From assembly GCF_046707225.1 (NCBI RefSeq), contig NZ_JBJKOP010000036.1:310001-374000 (forward strand): 64,000 nucleotides of DNA, read 5' to 3'. The first letter of the stretch is position 1; the number at the start of each line of letters is the position of its first letter. The position numbers and the translations under genes are program-made. This stretch comes from Caproicibacter sp046707225. GTDB taxonomy: Bacteria; Bacillota; Clostridia; Oscillospirales; Acutalibacteraceae. Of the stretch, positions 50,547 to 58,915 are shown piece by piece. The notes beneath the pieces were generated by a model. The model did no database searches. It saw only the letters and a program-made list of their open reading frames with translations, and was not told the origin of the DNA.

Positions 50547-50584
50547 GTTAATTGATTGACAATAATTGAATTTTAATTCATAAT
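50545..50584 (+). promoter_or_regulatory. Rex-like operator overlapping the acn-traX-icd-rex promoter
   Basis: Promoter TTGACA (50556-50561), 17 nt, CATAAT (50579-50584). The sequence TGTTAA-TTGA-TTGACA (50546-50561) matches the Rex consensus core TGTTAAnnnnTTAACA except for one base, and its right half is the -35 hexamer itself. A further dyad GAATT-TT-AATTC (50568-50579) fills the spacer. The rex gene is the last gene of this operon. Confidence 0.65.
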
Positions 50585-50651
50585 AGTTTTGTCTATTCAA
50601 TTTTGCAACTTTTACCGTATGGATTATTCAAGATTAGGAGAGGATTCCAAT

Positions 50652-52592
50652 ATGGGTTTGACACTGGCACAGAAAATTATAAAAAATCATCTTGTCAGCG
50701 GCACTATGACGATTGGCAGCGAAATCGGCCTCAAAATAGACCAGACGTTAACGCAGGATGCCACGGGTACGATGGCATATATCGAATTTGAGGCAATGGG
50801 TGTTCCAAGGGTTCGCACGGAACGCTCGGTTGCGTATGTCGATCACAATACGCTGCAAACCGGATTTGAAAATGCGGACGATCACCGGTTCATTCAGTCG
50901 GTCGCAAAAAAACACGGAATTTATTATTCAAGGCCGGGCAACGGCATTTGCCACCAGGTTCATCTGGAACGCTTCGGTATCCCGGGGAAAACCCTGATCG
51001 GTTCCGACAGCCACACTCCCACAGGCGGAGGCATCGGCATGCTGGCAATCGGGGCGGGGGGGCTGGACGTCGCCGTCGCGATGGGCGGTGGCCCATACTA
51101 CATTACGATGCCGAAAATTCTGAGGGTTGTTCTGACCGGGGCGCTTTCCCCCTGGGTCAGCGCGAAAGATGTGATTCTGGAGGTGCTCCGCCGCTTGTCG
51201 GTCAAAGGCGGAGTGGGCAAAATTCTGGAATATGCCGGGAATGGAGTAAAAACGCTGACGGTCCCGGAACGGGCCACCATTACGAATATGGGCGCGGAGC
51301 TTGGGGCTACGACTTCAGTTTTTCCTTCGGATGAAGTAACGCTGGAATTCTTGAAGGCACAGGGGAGGGAACAGGATTGGACGGAGCTGCGCCCGGATGC
51401 GGACGCCGTCTATGACGAAACTATTGAAATCGATCTTTCTTCCATCGAACCCTTGGCGGCTTGCCCGCATAGTCCGGACGCCGTCAAACCGGTTCGGGAA
51501 ATCGGACCGATTGAGGTTGATCAGGTCTGCATCGGCTCCTGCACGAATTCTTCCCTGCGCGACATGATGCGAGTGGCTTCAATTTTGAAGGGCAAAACGA
51601 TCAGCCCCAACGTCAGCCTGTCGATTGCACCGGGTTCGCGGCAGGTGTACGGCATGCTCGCCGAAAACGGCGCGCTTGCCGACCTGATCGACGCGGGGGC
51701 AAGAATCCTGGAATGTGCCTGCGGCCCCTGCATCGGAATGGGGCAGTCCCCGAAATCGGCCGGAATTTCACTGCGGACGTTTAACCGGAATTTCCTCGGG
51801 CGTTCCGGTACAGCCGACGCCCAAATCTACCTTGTCGGACCGGAAACCGCGGCTGCCTCCGCGCTTTCGGGTGTGCTGACAGACCCCAGAACCCTGGGAG
51901 AGGAGCCTACAATCAACCTTCCGGACTGTTTTGAGATCAACGACAATATGATTATCCCGCCTGCTTCCGAGGAGAAAGCGAAGGATCTTCCGATTCTCCG
52001 CGGGCCTAACATCAAAGAACTCCCGGTTGCCGGTCCCCTTTCGGAAACCATCAAAGCCAAAACCCTTTTAAAGGTTGGGGACAACATAACGACCGACCAT
52101 ATTATGCCTGCCGGCTCTAAAATTCTTCCGTACCGGTCGAATATTCCTTATCTTTCGCAGTTTTGCTTTGCCGTATGCGACAAAGCCTTTGCGCAGCGCT
52201 GCAGGGAAAACGGGAGCGGCATCATTGTCGGAGGCTCGAACTACGGGCAGGGGTCGTCCAGGGAACACGCTGCTCTGGTTCCGCTGTACCTCGGCGTCAA
52301 GGCCGTGATTGTTAAGAGCTTCGCAAGAATTCACTGTGCAAACCTTGTAAACGCCGGAATTCTTCCCTTGATTTTTGAAAATGAAAAGGATTATGATACA
52401 GTCGATCAGATGGATGAACTGGAACTGAACGATGTGTGCGGCGCGGTTCAAGACGGGCGAACAATCACCGTCCGAAACAGGACGAATGGGACTTCCTTTC
52501 AGGCGAAGCCTGTGTTGAGCGAGCGCCAGCGCAGAATTGTTCTGGCGGGCGGTTTGCTGAACGACACACGGGAACAAAACGGAAGGGCGTAA
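50652..52592 (+). CDS. acn: aconitate hydratase
   Basis: A 646-residue [4Fe-4S] enzyme isomerising citrate to isocitrate, of the shorter Aquifex-type found in Clostridia. Substrate-loop phrases are GSDSHTPTGGGIGMLAIGAGG and the cluster ligands are the first Cys in QVCIGSCTNSS and two in CACGPCIGMGQSP. The mobile C-terminal swivel domain begins with GDNITTDHIMPAGSKILPYRSN and contains GGSNYGQGSSREHAAL. The start is ATG 50652 with AGGAGAGG 8 nt upstream. Citrate synthase is not in the window. First gene of the acn-traX-icd-rex operon. Confidence 0.93.
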   Translation: MGLTLAQKIIKNHLVSGTMTIGSEIGLKIDQTLTQDATGTMAYIEFEAMGVPRVRTERSVAYVDHNTLQTGFENADDHRFIQSVAKKHGIYYSRPGNGICHQVHLERFGIPGKTLIGSDSHTPTGGGIGMLAIGAGGLDVAVAMGGGPYYITMPKILRVVLTGALSPWVSAKDVILEVLRRLSVKGGVGKILEYAGNGVKTLTVPERATITNMGAELGATTSVFPSDEVTLEFLKAQGREQDWTELRPDADAVYDETIEIDLSSIEPLAACPHSPDAVKPVREIGPIEVDQVCIGSCTNSSLRDMMRVASILKGKTISPNVSLSIAPGSRQVYGMLAENGALADLIDAGARILECACGPCIGMGQSPKSAGISLRTFNRNFLGRSGTADAQIYLVGPETAAASALSGVLTDPRTLGEEPTINLPDCFEINDNMIIPPASEEKAKDLPILRGPNIKELPVAGPLSETIKAKTLLKVGDNITTDHIMPAGSKILPYRSNIPYLSQFCFAVCDKAFAQRCRENGSGIIVGGSNYGQGSSREHAALVPLYLGVKAVIVKSFARIHCANLVNAGILPLIFENEKDYDTVDQMDELELNDVCGAVQDGRTITVRNRTNGTSFQAKPVLSERQRRIVLAGGLLNDTREQNGRA

Positions 52593-52597
52593 GAGAG

Positions 52598-53311
52598 TTG
52601 GACACGTCGGTGAAAAAACTGTCGGCAAACACAATCAAATGGATTGCAATTACCGCGATGCTGATTGATCACGTTGCGTGGGGCTTTGTACCGACCTATT
52701 CCGCGGCAGGGCAGCTGATGCATATCATCGGCAGAATCACGGCGCCGACCATGTGCTTTTTTCTGGCGGAAGGCTATGCGCATACGCACAACTTTCAGAA
52801 ATATGCTTTCAGGCTCGGCCTGTTCGCGCTGATTTCCCATATTCCTTTCGTTCTGTTCGAAACGGGGAAGCCGTTGAGTTTTTTCCCTTTCAGCGTAATC
52901 TACACCCTGTTTCTGAGCCTTCTGGCAATTCGCGCCAGTGATAAAATAGAAAATCCGTTTTTCCGGACGCTGGCGGTTTTCGCTCTTTGCGTTCTCTCGC
53001 TCCCGGGGGACTGGATGTTCTTTGATATTCTTTTCACCCTTGCCTTCTGGCAAAATCGCGGGAATTTCCGCCTTCAGATGCAATCGTTTTCCATCATGGC
53101 AATTATAATGGTCCTGCTCAGTACGTTTTCCTCAGTTACGATGGGGCGTCCGCTTTACAGCCAACTGTTTCAGGCGGGTGTTTTCCTGTGCCTGCCGATT
53201 CTATCGCGTTACAGCGGAGAACGCGGCGGCGGACGTTACTCCAAATGGACGTTTTATATTTTTTATCCCGCGCATTTGCTGGTGCTTGGGCTGATTAAGC
53301 TTTTTATTTAG
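52598..53311 (+). CDS. TraX-family membrane protein
   Basis: A 237-residue protein with about seven helices and the TraX pattern: NTIKWIAITAMLIDHVAWGF, IGRITAPTMCFFLAEGYAHT, RLGLFALISHIPF and the end YIFYPAHLLVLGLIK. TraX is an acetyltransferase-like membrane protein first known from F-pilin N-acetylation; chromosomal Firmicutes copies have no assigned role. The TTG start at 52598 has GGAAGGG 10 nt upstream, only 5 nt after acn. Its place inside a TCA-enzyme operon is odd. Confidence 0.85.
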   Translation: MDTSVKKLSANTIKWIAITAMLIDHVAWGFVPTYSAAGQLMHIIGRITAPTMCFFLAEGYAHTHNFQKYAFRLGLFALISHIPFVLFETGKPLSFFPFSVIYTLFLSLLAIRASDKIENPFFRTLAVFALCVLSLPGDWMFFDILFTLAFWQNRGNFRLQMQSFSIMAIIMVLLSTFSSVTMGRPLYSQLFQAGVFLCLPILSRYSGERGGGRYSKWTFYIFYPAHLLVLGLIKLFI

Positions 53312-53328
53312 AATTGGAGGATGCTGCC

Positions 53329-54537
53329 ATGGCAGAAAAAATAAAGATGCGAACCCCACTTGTCGAAATGGACGGGGACGAAATGACCAGAGTGATCTGG
53401 AAGCAGATCAAGGACATTTTGCTGATGCCCTATATTGACCTGAAAACAGAGTATTATGATCTTGGACTAAAACACCGCGACGAGACAGAGGATCGTGTGA
53501 CCGTTGAAGCGGCGCAGGCGATCGAAAAATTCGGCGTCGGTGTTAAATGCGCCACCATTACCCCGAACGCGGACCGGGTGAAAGAGTATGATTTGAACCA
53601 AATGTGGAAATCTCCGAATGGGACGATCCGTGCGATTCTGGACGGCACGGTTTTTCGCACTCCGATTCTGGTCAAGGGAATCACGCCGCTGGTTCCGGCC
53701 TGGAAAAAGCCGATCACAGTGGCCCGCCACGCTTACGGCGACGTATACAGGAATGTGGAAATGGCTGCCGCTGCGGGCTCAAAGGCGGAATTGGTAGTTA
53801 CGGATGCCGCCGGAAACGAAAAACGAATGACGATCCATGAATTTCAGTCATCCGGCATTGTTCAGGGAGTCCACAATCTTGATGAGAGTATTTCCAATTT
53901 TGCTCACTCCTGTTTCCAGTATGCTCTTGGTGTAAAAAAAGATATTTGGTTTTCCACAAAAGACACGATTTCCAAAACATACGATCACAGGTTTAAAGAT
54001 GTTTTTCAGAATATTTTTCAAAAAGATTATGAGGAAAAGTTCAAAAAGGCTGGAATCACTTACTTTTATACGCTGATCGACGATGCTGTTGCGCGCGTGA
54101 TCCGCTCAGAGGGCGGGTTCATCTGGGCTTGCAAAAACTATGACGGTGATGTCATGAGCGACCTGGTTGCAACGGCGTTCGGAAGTCTGGCCATGATGAC
54201 CAGCGTATTGGTTTCGCCAAAGGGAGTCTATGAATATGAAGCGGCCCACGGTACGGTTCAGCGCCATTATTACCGGCACTTAAAGGGAGAAAAAACTTCT
54301 ACCAATCCGCTTGCCACTTTGTTTGCCTGGACGGGCGCGCTGAAAAAGCGCGGTGAACTCGACGGGATACCGAAACTGTCTCAATTTGCCGAAAAGCTGG
54401 AGCTTGCTTCAATTCGGACGGTGGAAAGCGGAACAATGACGGGAGATTTATCGGGAATATCAACGTTACAAATGAAAAAAACGGTGGATACGGAAACCTT
54501 TTTGGGTGCCGTTCGCAGAACTATGGATCAGCTTTAA
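53329..54537 (+). CDS. icd: NADP-dependent isocitrate dehydrogenase
   Basis: A 402-residue dimeric enzyme of the eukaryote-like subfamily II. The start VEMDGDEMTRVIWKQIKD, substrate loop WKSPNGTIRAILDGTVFRTPI, VARHAYGDVYRNVE and metal-site phrase YDGDVMSDLVATAFGSL are diagnostic. The cofactor region GTVQRHYYRHLKGEKTSTNPLA indicates NADP. With aconitase it would supply 2-oxoglutarate for glutamate. ATG 53329 has GGAGGATG upstream. 37 nt before rex. Confidence 0.95.
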   Translation: MAEKIKMRTPLVEMDGDEMTRVIWKQIKDILLMPYIDLKTEYYDLGLKHRDETEDRVTVEAAQAIEKFGVGVKCATITPNADRVKEYDLNQMWKSPNGTIRAILDGTVFRTPILVKGITPLVPAWKKPITVARHAYGDVYRNVEMAAAAGSKAELVVTDAAGNEKRMTIHEFQSSGIVQGVHNLDESISNFAHSCFQYALGVKKDIWFSTKDTISKTYDHRFKDVFQNIFQKDYEEKFKKAGITYFYTLIDDAVARVIRSEGGFIWACKNYDGDVMSDLVATAFGSLAMMTSVLVSPKGVYEYEAAHGTVQRHYYRHLKGEKTSTNPLATLFAWTGALKKRGELDGIPKLSQFAEKLELASIRTVESGTMTGDLSGISTLQMKKTVDTETFLGAVRRTMDQL

Positions 54538-54574
54538 TCAGTTTCATGTTTCACTTGAATTGGAGGAATGCGTC

Positions 54575-55216
54575 ATGTCAAGACGTGAAAAGGTTTCTAT
54601 GTCGGTAATCAGGCGCCTGCCGCGTTATTACCGCTTTTTGATTCATTTAAAAGAGAAAGGCGTCACGAGGATTTCTTCGACGGAGCTTTCGGCTAAGCTG
54701 GGTCTTACCGCTTCTCAAATTCGTCAGGACCTGAATTGTTTTGGCGGCTTTGGCCAGCAGGGCTACGGATATATCGTCAGTCAGCTCTGTGACGAAATCG
54801 GCAATATACTCGGCCTTTCCGGTAAATACCCCACCATCCTGTTCGGCGCCGGGAACCTTGGCCGGGCAATCAGCACCCATATGTCGTTTGAGTCGGAGGG
54901 ATTCCGCCTGATTGGAGTTTTCGACAATTCGCCGGAACGAATTGGGACGGAGCTTGCAAACCTGAAAGTGAGGGATGTAGCGGGTCTGGAGGAATTCTGT
55001 AAAAAGGAAAAGCCGGTCATGGCGATTTTCTGTGTGCCCAGAACCGCGGCCAGTCAACTTGCTGAACAGCTTTATAATCTCGGAATTCGCAATTTCTGGA
55101 ATTTCAGCCATTATGATCTTTCCATGCAGTACCCCGACGCTATTGTTGAAAATGTTCATCTGAATGATAGCCTTATGACTTTATGCTACCGGATTTCCGA
55201 TCAGTCTGCCAAATAA
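54575..55216 (+). CDS. rex: redox-sensing repressor Rex
   Basis: A 213-residue NADH/NAD+ sensor. The N-terminal winged helix has IRRLPRYYRFLIHLKEKGVTRISSTEL and the DNA-reading helix GLTASQIRQDLNCFGGFGQQGYGY. The Rossmann domain has the dinucleotide loop LFGAGNLGRAI and the end HYDLSMQYPDAIVENVHLNDSL. High NADH releases it from DNA. Candidate sites are the palindrome before the hydrogenase (23282-23301) and the site in its own operon promoter (50546-50561). ATG 54575 has GGAGGA upstream. Confidence 0.96.
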   Translation: MSRREKVSMSVIRRLPRYYRFLIHLKEKGVTRISSTELSAKLGLTASQIRQDLNCFGGFGQQGYGYIVSQLCDEIGNILGLSGKYPTILFGAGNLGRAISTHMSFESEGFRLIGVFDNSPERIGTELANLKVRDVAGLEEFCKKEKPVMAIFCVPRTAASQLAEQLYNLGIRNFWNFSHYDLSMQYPDAIVENVHLNDSLMTLCYRISDQSAK

Positions 55217-55293
55217 ACGGCAGAAAGGCAGCCGCATATTTTTTGAGCTTTATCGGATCATAAGAAACAGGTGAAACAGAAGGAGGTAATTCT

Positions 55294-55851
55294 ATGGGTT
55301 GGATTCCGCTCGCAATTCTTTTGGCAATACTGCTGATACTGGTTGTCTGGTGTGTTTCGGCTTACAACAGGCTGATCTCATTTTCTGTCCGTGTTGACAA
55401 CAGCTGGTCTCAGGTGGACGTACAACTGAAAAAAAGATTTGATCTGATTCCAAATCTGGTTGAAACGGTAAAGGGTTACGCAGCGCATGAAAAGTCTACC
55501 CTGTCGGAAGTGACGAAATGGCGCGGCGCGGCGATGAATGCAAAAACGCCGGAGGAAGCGATGGAGAATAACGCCAAGCTTTCAAGGGCAATCGTCAATC
55601 TTTTCGCGACCGCGGAACAGTATCCGGATCTGAAAGCAAATCAGAATTTCCTGAATCTGCAGGATCAGCTTCGCGAAATAGAAAGCAAAATTGCCGTTTC
55701 CCGCCAGTTTTATAATGATACGGCTATGAAATACAACGAATACGTCATGCGTTTTCCGTCAAATCTGATTGCGTCGGTGTTTCATTTCAACCAGAAAAAA
55801 TACTTTGAAATCGAGGAAGCGGACCGGGCTGTCCCGCAGGTGAAATTTTGA
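55294..55851 (+). CDS. LemA-family membrane protein
   Basis: A 185-residue protein with one N-terminal helix (about 3-24) and an exposed helical domain. Family phrases are SAYNRLISFSVRVDNSWSQVDVQLKKRFDLIPNLVETVKGYAAHEK, seen as several conserved runs, and YNEYVMRFPSNLIASVFHF near the end. LemA proteins have no established function but are usually paired with a DUF2207 or TPM-domain protein, as here. Confidence 0.92.
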   Translation: MGWIPLAILLAILLILVVWCVSAYNRLISFSVRVDNSWSQVDVQLKKRFDLIPNLVETVKGYAAHEKSTLSEVTKWRGAAMNAKTPEEAMENNAKLSRAIVNLFATAEQYPDLKANQNFLNLQDQLREIESKIAVSRQFYNDTAMKYNEYVMRFPSNLIASVFHFNQKKYFEIEEADRAVPQVKF

Positions 55852-57851
55852 AATCAATAATGAATCATAGGGAAGCCGGAAAAATTATCCCCAAATTACA
55901 ACTGCGAGCCTTTTTCCTATTAACGGCGGTCTTGTTCTGCTTTCTTCCTTTGACCGCCTGCTCGGATGATTATGATAAAAACTCAAGGCAAGTGTTGCAG
56001 AAGCTGAACGTTTCCGCGGCTTTGATGGAAAACGGAGACATGACGGTCTCTGAAACATGGAAAATCAATTTAAAAGACCGCAACAAACCCTATCGGAACA
56101 TCTATAAGTCCTTTTCTTTAAAAGCAGGCGAGTCCGCAGAAATTACAGATTTAACCGTTTATGACGAGGACCGGGGGATTCCTTATTCCTTTGCGGGCGA
56201 TGTTGACCCGGAAAGTGTTTCCGGCGATGAAATGCAGGACCAATGTTACCTTTATCAAACCGGAAATCAGGTTGAAATCGGCTGGTTTATGCCTTCGATT
56301 GAAAAAGGCGTCCGGACGTTTACCTTTACTTACAGAATTAAAAATCTTGTCACTGTTTATCAGGACACGGCGGTTTTATATAACTATTTTCTTCCGAGCA
56401 ATTTCAGCCTTCCCGTCACTGTGATGGACGGCACGATCCGCTTTCCGTCCGGTGGCAACAAAAAGGATGTACGCGCGTGGCTGCATACGGATGTGAAAAG
56501 CAATCTGTCGATTGACTCCAACGATCAAATCAGTTTTACGGCCTCTTCTATTCCGGCGGGTCATTCGGTTGAAGTCCGCCTTTGCATGCCGCCGCAGTTG
56601 TTTCCGTCTTCTAAAAATGTCGTTTCCCAGGCGGTTTTGCCGGGGATTGAACAGGAAGAACAAAAATGGGCTGACGAATACGAGCGGAAGCTTCGAATGG
56701 AATTCCTGCTTGGCGTTCTTGATGCCGCCGGCGCGGTTCTCCTTTTGGGAATTACTCTGTTTTTCTTTTTCCGGCTCCGCAAAAAGAACAAGAGGTATGC
56801 GGTTGAGGTACCGGAATATACGAGAGAGATCCCGCAGGGAAACAGCCCGGGAGGGATTGCCAACCTTTATTATTTCTATTCCGGACTTCATGAAAAAGAA
56901 AAAAACAGGATGCTCAGCGCCACGCTTCTGAGCATGGCCAGAAAAGGATTCGTACAATTTGAAAGTACCGGAGACCGATTAACCGTTATTCTGACCGGTG
57001 ATACAAAGGGAGAAGAGCTGACGGAAAGTGAGAAAGTTTTTCTTGAACTGATTACCACCGTCGGAGAGACATCGGGAAATCGATTTACCATGAGAGAATT
57101 TCAAAAATATGCGGAGTCTCATGGGGAATATGTCGGTCGTAAGCTGGAGGACTTTTCCGTTGCCACAAAAAGAGAGCTTTCTCAGCGGGGATATTACGAG
57201 GCACGGCCTGTTTTCTTCTCCGCATCCAAATGGGTCGGCGTGTTGTTGATTCTGTTTGCGTTTGTACTCTTTGCGGGAACGGATATTCTGGGAGTTTTGC
57301 TGATTTATCTTCCTGTCTCCATGTTATTGTCCGGCATATTGTTGATGGTCGGCGGCTCGGTGAAAATGAAATTGAGCCAAAAAGGCGAATACGAATACGG
57401 CGTTTGGCATGGACTGAAAAAATACATGGTCGAATTTTCACGCATGAAAGAGTATGGTGTTCCCCAGCTTGAACTCTGGGAGGAATATCTGGTCTATGCG
57501 ACCATGATGGGGGTTTCCGGCGAAGTATGCAAACAGCTCAAAATGGCGTACCCTCAGCTTAGGGATGAAACGTATGTTAACGGCAATTTTGCCGGCAGCT
57601 ATTTATACTTCATGTTCGGGCCGAGAATTTATTGGGGTGGGCTTGCTCCGTCGCGGGGTGCTTTTGACTTTGGGGCTGCGCTGGGCAGTACATTCCGGCA
57701 AGTCGGTTCGGCAGCAACCAGATTATCCAATTCGTCCATGAACGGCGGAGGAAAATTTGGCGGCGGTTTTGGAGGTGGCGGCTTCGGCGGGGGAGGATTC
57801 TCCGGCGGAGGCGGAGGCTTTGGCGGAGGCGGAGGCGGAGGCGTCCGCTGA
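55848..57851 (+). CDS. DUF2207 membrane protein with Gly-rich tail
   Basis: A 667-residue protein. A signal segment ends in PLTACSD, a possible lipobox (Cys about 39). The exposed DUF2207 domain (about 50-265) shows VSAALMENGDMTVSETWKI and the later YRNIYKSF. TM about 282-305, cytoplasmic winged-helix-like part (about 345-450), two more helices (about 463-505), then a tail of about 35 residues made almost only of Gly with Phe and Ser. The TTG start overlaps the LemA stop. The pair probably forms one membrane complex; its function is unknown. The repeated GGC/GGA codons at 57740-57845 are part of this tail. Confidence 0.85.
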   Translation: MKSIMNHREAGKIIPKLQLRAFFLLTAVLFCFLPLTACSDDYDKNSRQVLQKLNVSAALMENGDMTVSETWKINLKDRNKPYRNIYKSFSLKAGESAEITDLTVYDEDRGIPYSFAGDVDPESVSGDEMQDQCYLYQTGNQVEIGWFMPSIEKGVRTFTFTYRIKNLVTVYQDTAVLYNYFLPSNFSLPVTVMDGTIRFPSGGNKKDVRAWLHTDVKSNLSIDSNDQISFTASSIPAGHSVEVRLCMPPQLFPSSKNVVSQAVLPGIEQEEQKWADEYERKLRMEFLLGVLDAAGAVLLLGITLFFFFRLRKKNKRYAVEVPEYTREIPQGNSPGGIANLYYFYSGLHEKEKNRMLSATLLSMARKGFVQFESTGDRLTVILTGDTKGEELTESEKVFLELITTVGETSGNRFTMREFQKYAESHGEYVGRKLEDFSVATKRELSQRGYYEARPVFFSASKWVGVLLILFAFVLFAGTDILGVLLIYLPVSMLLSGILLMVGGSVKMKLSQKGEYEYGVWHGLKKYMVEFSRMKEYGVPQLELWEEYLVYATMMGVSGEVCKQLKMAYPQLRDETYVNGNFAGSYLYFMFGPRIYWGGLAPSRGAFDFGAALGSTFRQVGSAATRLSNSSMNGGGKFGGGFGGGGFGGGGFSGGGGGFGGGGGGGVR

Positions 57852-57857
57852 CGACAA

Positions 57858-57901
57858 ACAAAGCACTTGGCGGTACATCAGCCAGGTGCTTTGTTTTTTA
57901 G
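57858..57901 (+). terminator. terminator of the lemA operon
   Basis: ACAAAGCACTTGGC (57858-57871) pairs with GCCAGGTGCTTTGT (57881-57894), 13 of 14 positions, then TTTTTTA. Confidence 0.85.
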
Positions 57902-57959
57902 AACGATATTGTTTTGAAGAAATATTATCTACTGAAGCAATTCAAGTGCATGATCAAGG

Positions 57960-58892
57960 TTATGGACCGGGATTATCGAACAACTCGTTCATCCATTTTT
58001 CTATTTCATCTTCATCGTGAAAAGCTGGCAGGCGGTCCATTCGGTAAAGAGACAGGTTTTCAACGTGTTTGATGGTTTCACCGGGTTTTACCTGATACAT
58101 GGGGCTTAAAGAGGAAAGTTCCGCAAAATCTTCGGTCAGGCGGATTTCGCAGGTGCTTCCCGAATCGGGATAGGCTGCCTGAGGAGTTGCCACAAACCTT
58201 TTAACAAGAACAACGCCATTAACGGCATATGCGATCCAGCCCGGCAGATTGTTGGTTCCAATTCTGAGCGGGGCTTGATTTCCAGATTCATGCCGGATGG
58301 CTAGGAACCGGTTCCCGCAGGAAATACGTTGATCTTTCAGATTGGTACCTGGCCACAGGCTGATTGTCCTGTTAGGCCTGCCCTGTTGTGCCTGTAAATT
58401 CTGCGGAATGACGGCTACTCCGCCACCGGCTACCATTGTTGAAGGAAAGAGGGCGAAGACCATGGTTTCCCGGGAACAATTTTTAGCCGTGTGGACAATC
58501 ATAATATCAGTGGCTTTTTCCCCCATAATAATTTCAAAAGAAAGCTGAATTTCTTCCGGCTTCAGCTTTGGCGGGGTAAAGGTAATGCCTTCGGACTGGG
58601 TGCTGTAAACAACCGGAGCATTGTCCGGAAAGTCGATCTGTGGTGTTTGGCATATTTGCAGACGATGTCCCCCGTAAAGCTGGTAAACCGAATTTTTAGC
58701 CGGCATGGTGTTTTTTTCGTCAAATAATGTGTATTTATGATCAAGGTCGGTATAAAAGATATTTTGCTCATCAATAAAGCCAAATCGTAAAATTCTTGGC
58801 CCCGTCTCTATTGATACGACGCAGTCGAGGATTTCGTTGGTAATCCTGATGCAGCGTCCGAAGTCTTCATATTCCAGTTCTTGTATTTCCAT
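57960..58892 (-). CDS. DUF4380-type protein (galactose mutarotase-like fold)
   Basis: A 310-residue protein with a beta-sandwich pattern. The N-terminal phrase RITNEILDCVVSIETGPRILRFGF and the central GGHRLQICQTP are typical of DUF4380 proteins, which resemble aldose 1-epimerases. No enzymatic activity is established. ATG 58892 has AAAGGGTG 9 nt upstream; upstream in-frame ATGs lie in tmcAL. Convergent with the lemA operon and 23 nt after tmcAL. Confidence 0.75.
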   Translation of the reverse strand: MEIQELEYEDFGRCIRITNEILDCVVSIETGPRILRFGFIDEQNIFYTDLDHKYTLFDEKNTMPAKNSVYQLYGGHRLQICQTPQIDFPDNAPVVYSTQSEGITFTPPKLKPEEIQLSFEIIMGEKATDIMIVHTAKNCSRETMVFALFPSTMVAGGGVAVIPQNLQAQQGRPNRTISLWPGTNLKDQRISCGNRFLAIRHESGNQAPLRIGTNNLPGWIAYAVNGVVLVKRFVATPQAAYPDSGSTCEIRLTEDFAELSSLSPMYQVKPGETIKHVENLSLYRMDRLPAFHDEDEIEKWMNELFDNPGP

Positions 58893-58915
58893 GAGAAGGG
58901 ACACCCTTTCTAGCA

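Noticed and set aside
57740..57845. G-rich repeated DNA that looks like a minisatellite
   Set aside because: It encodes the Gly-rich C-terminus of the DUF2207 protein in frame; not a CRISPR or intergenic repeat.
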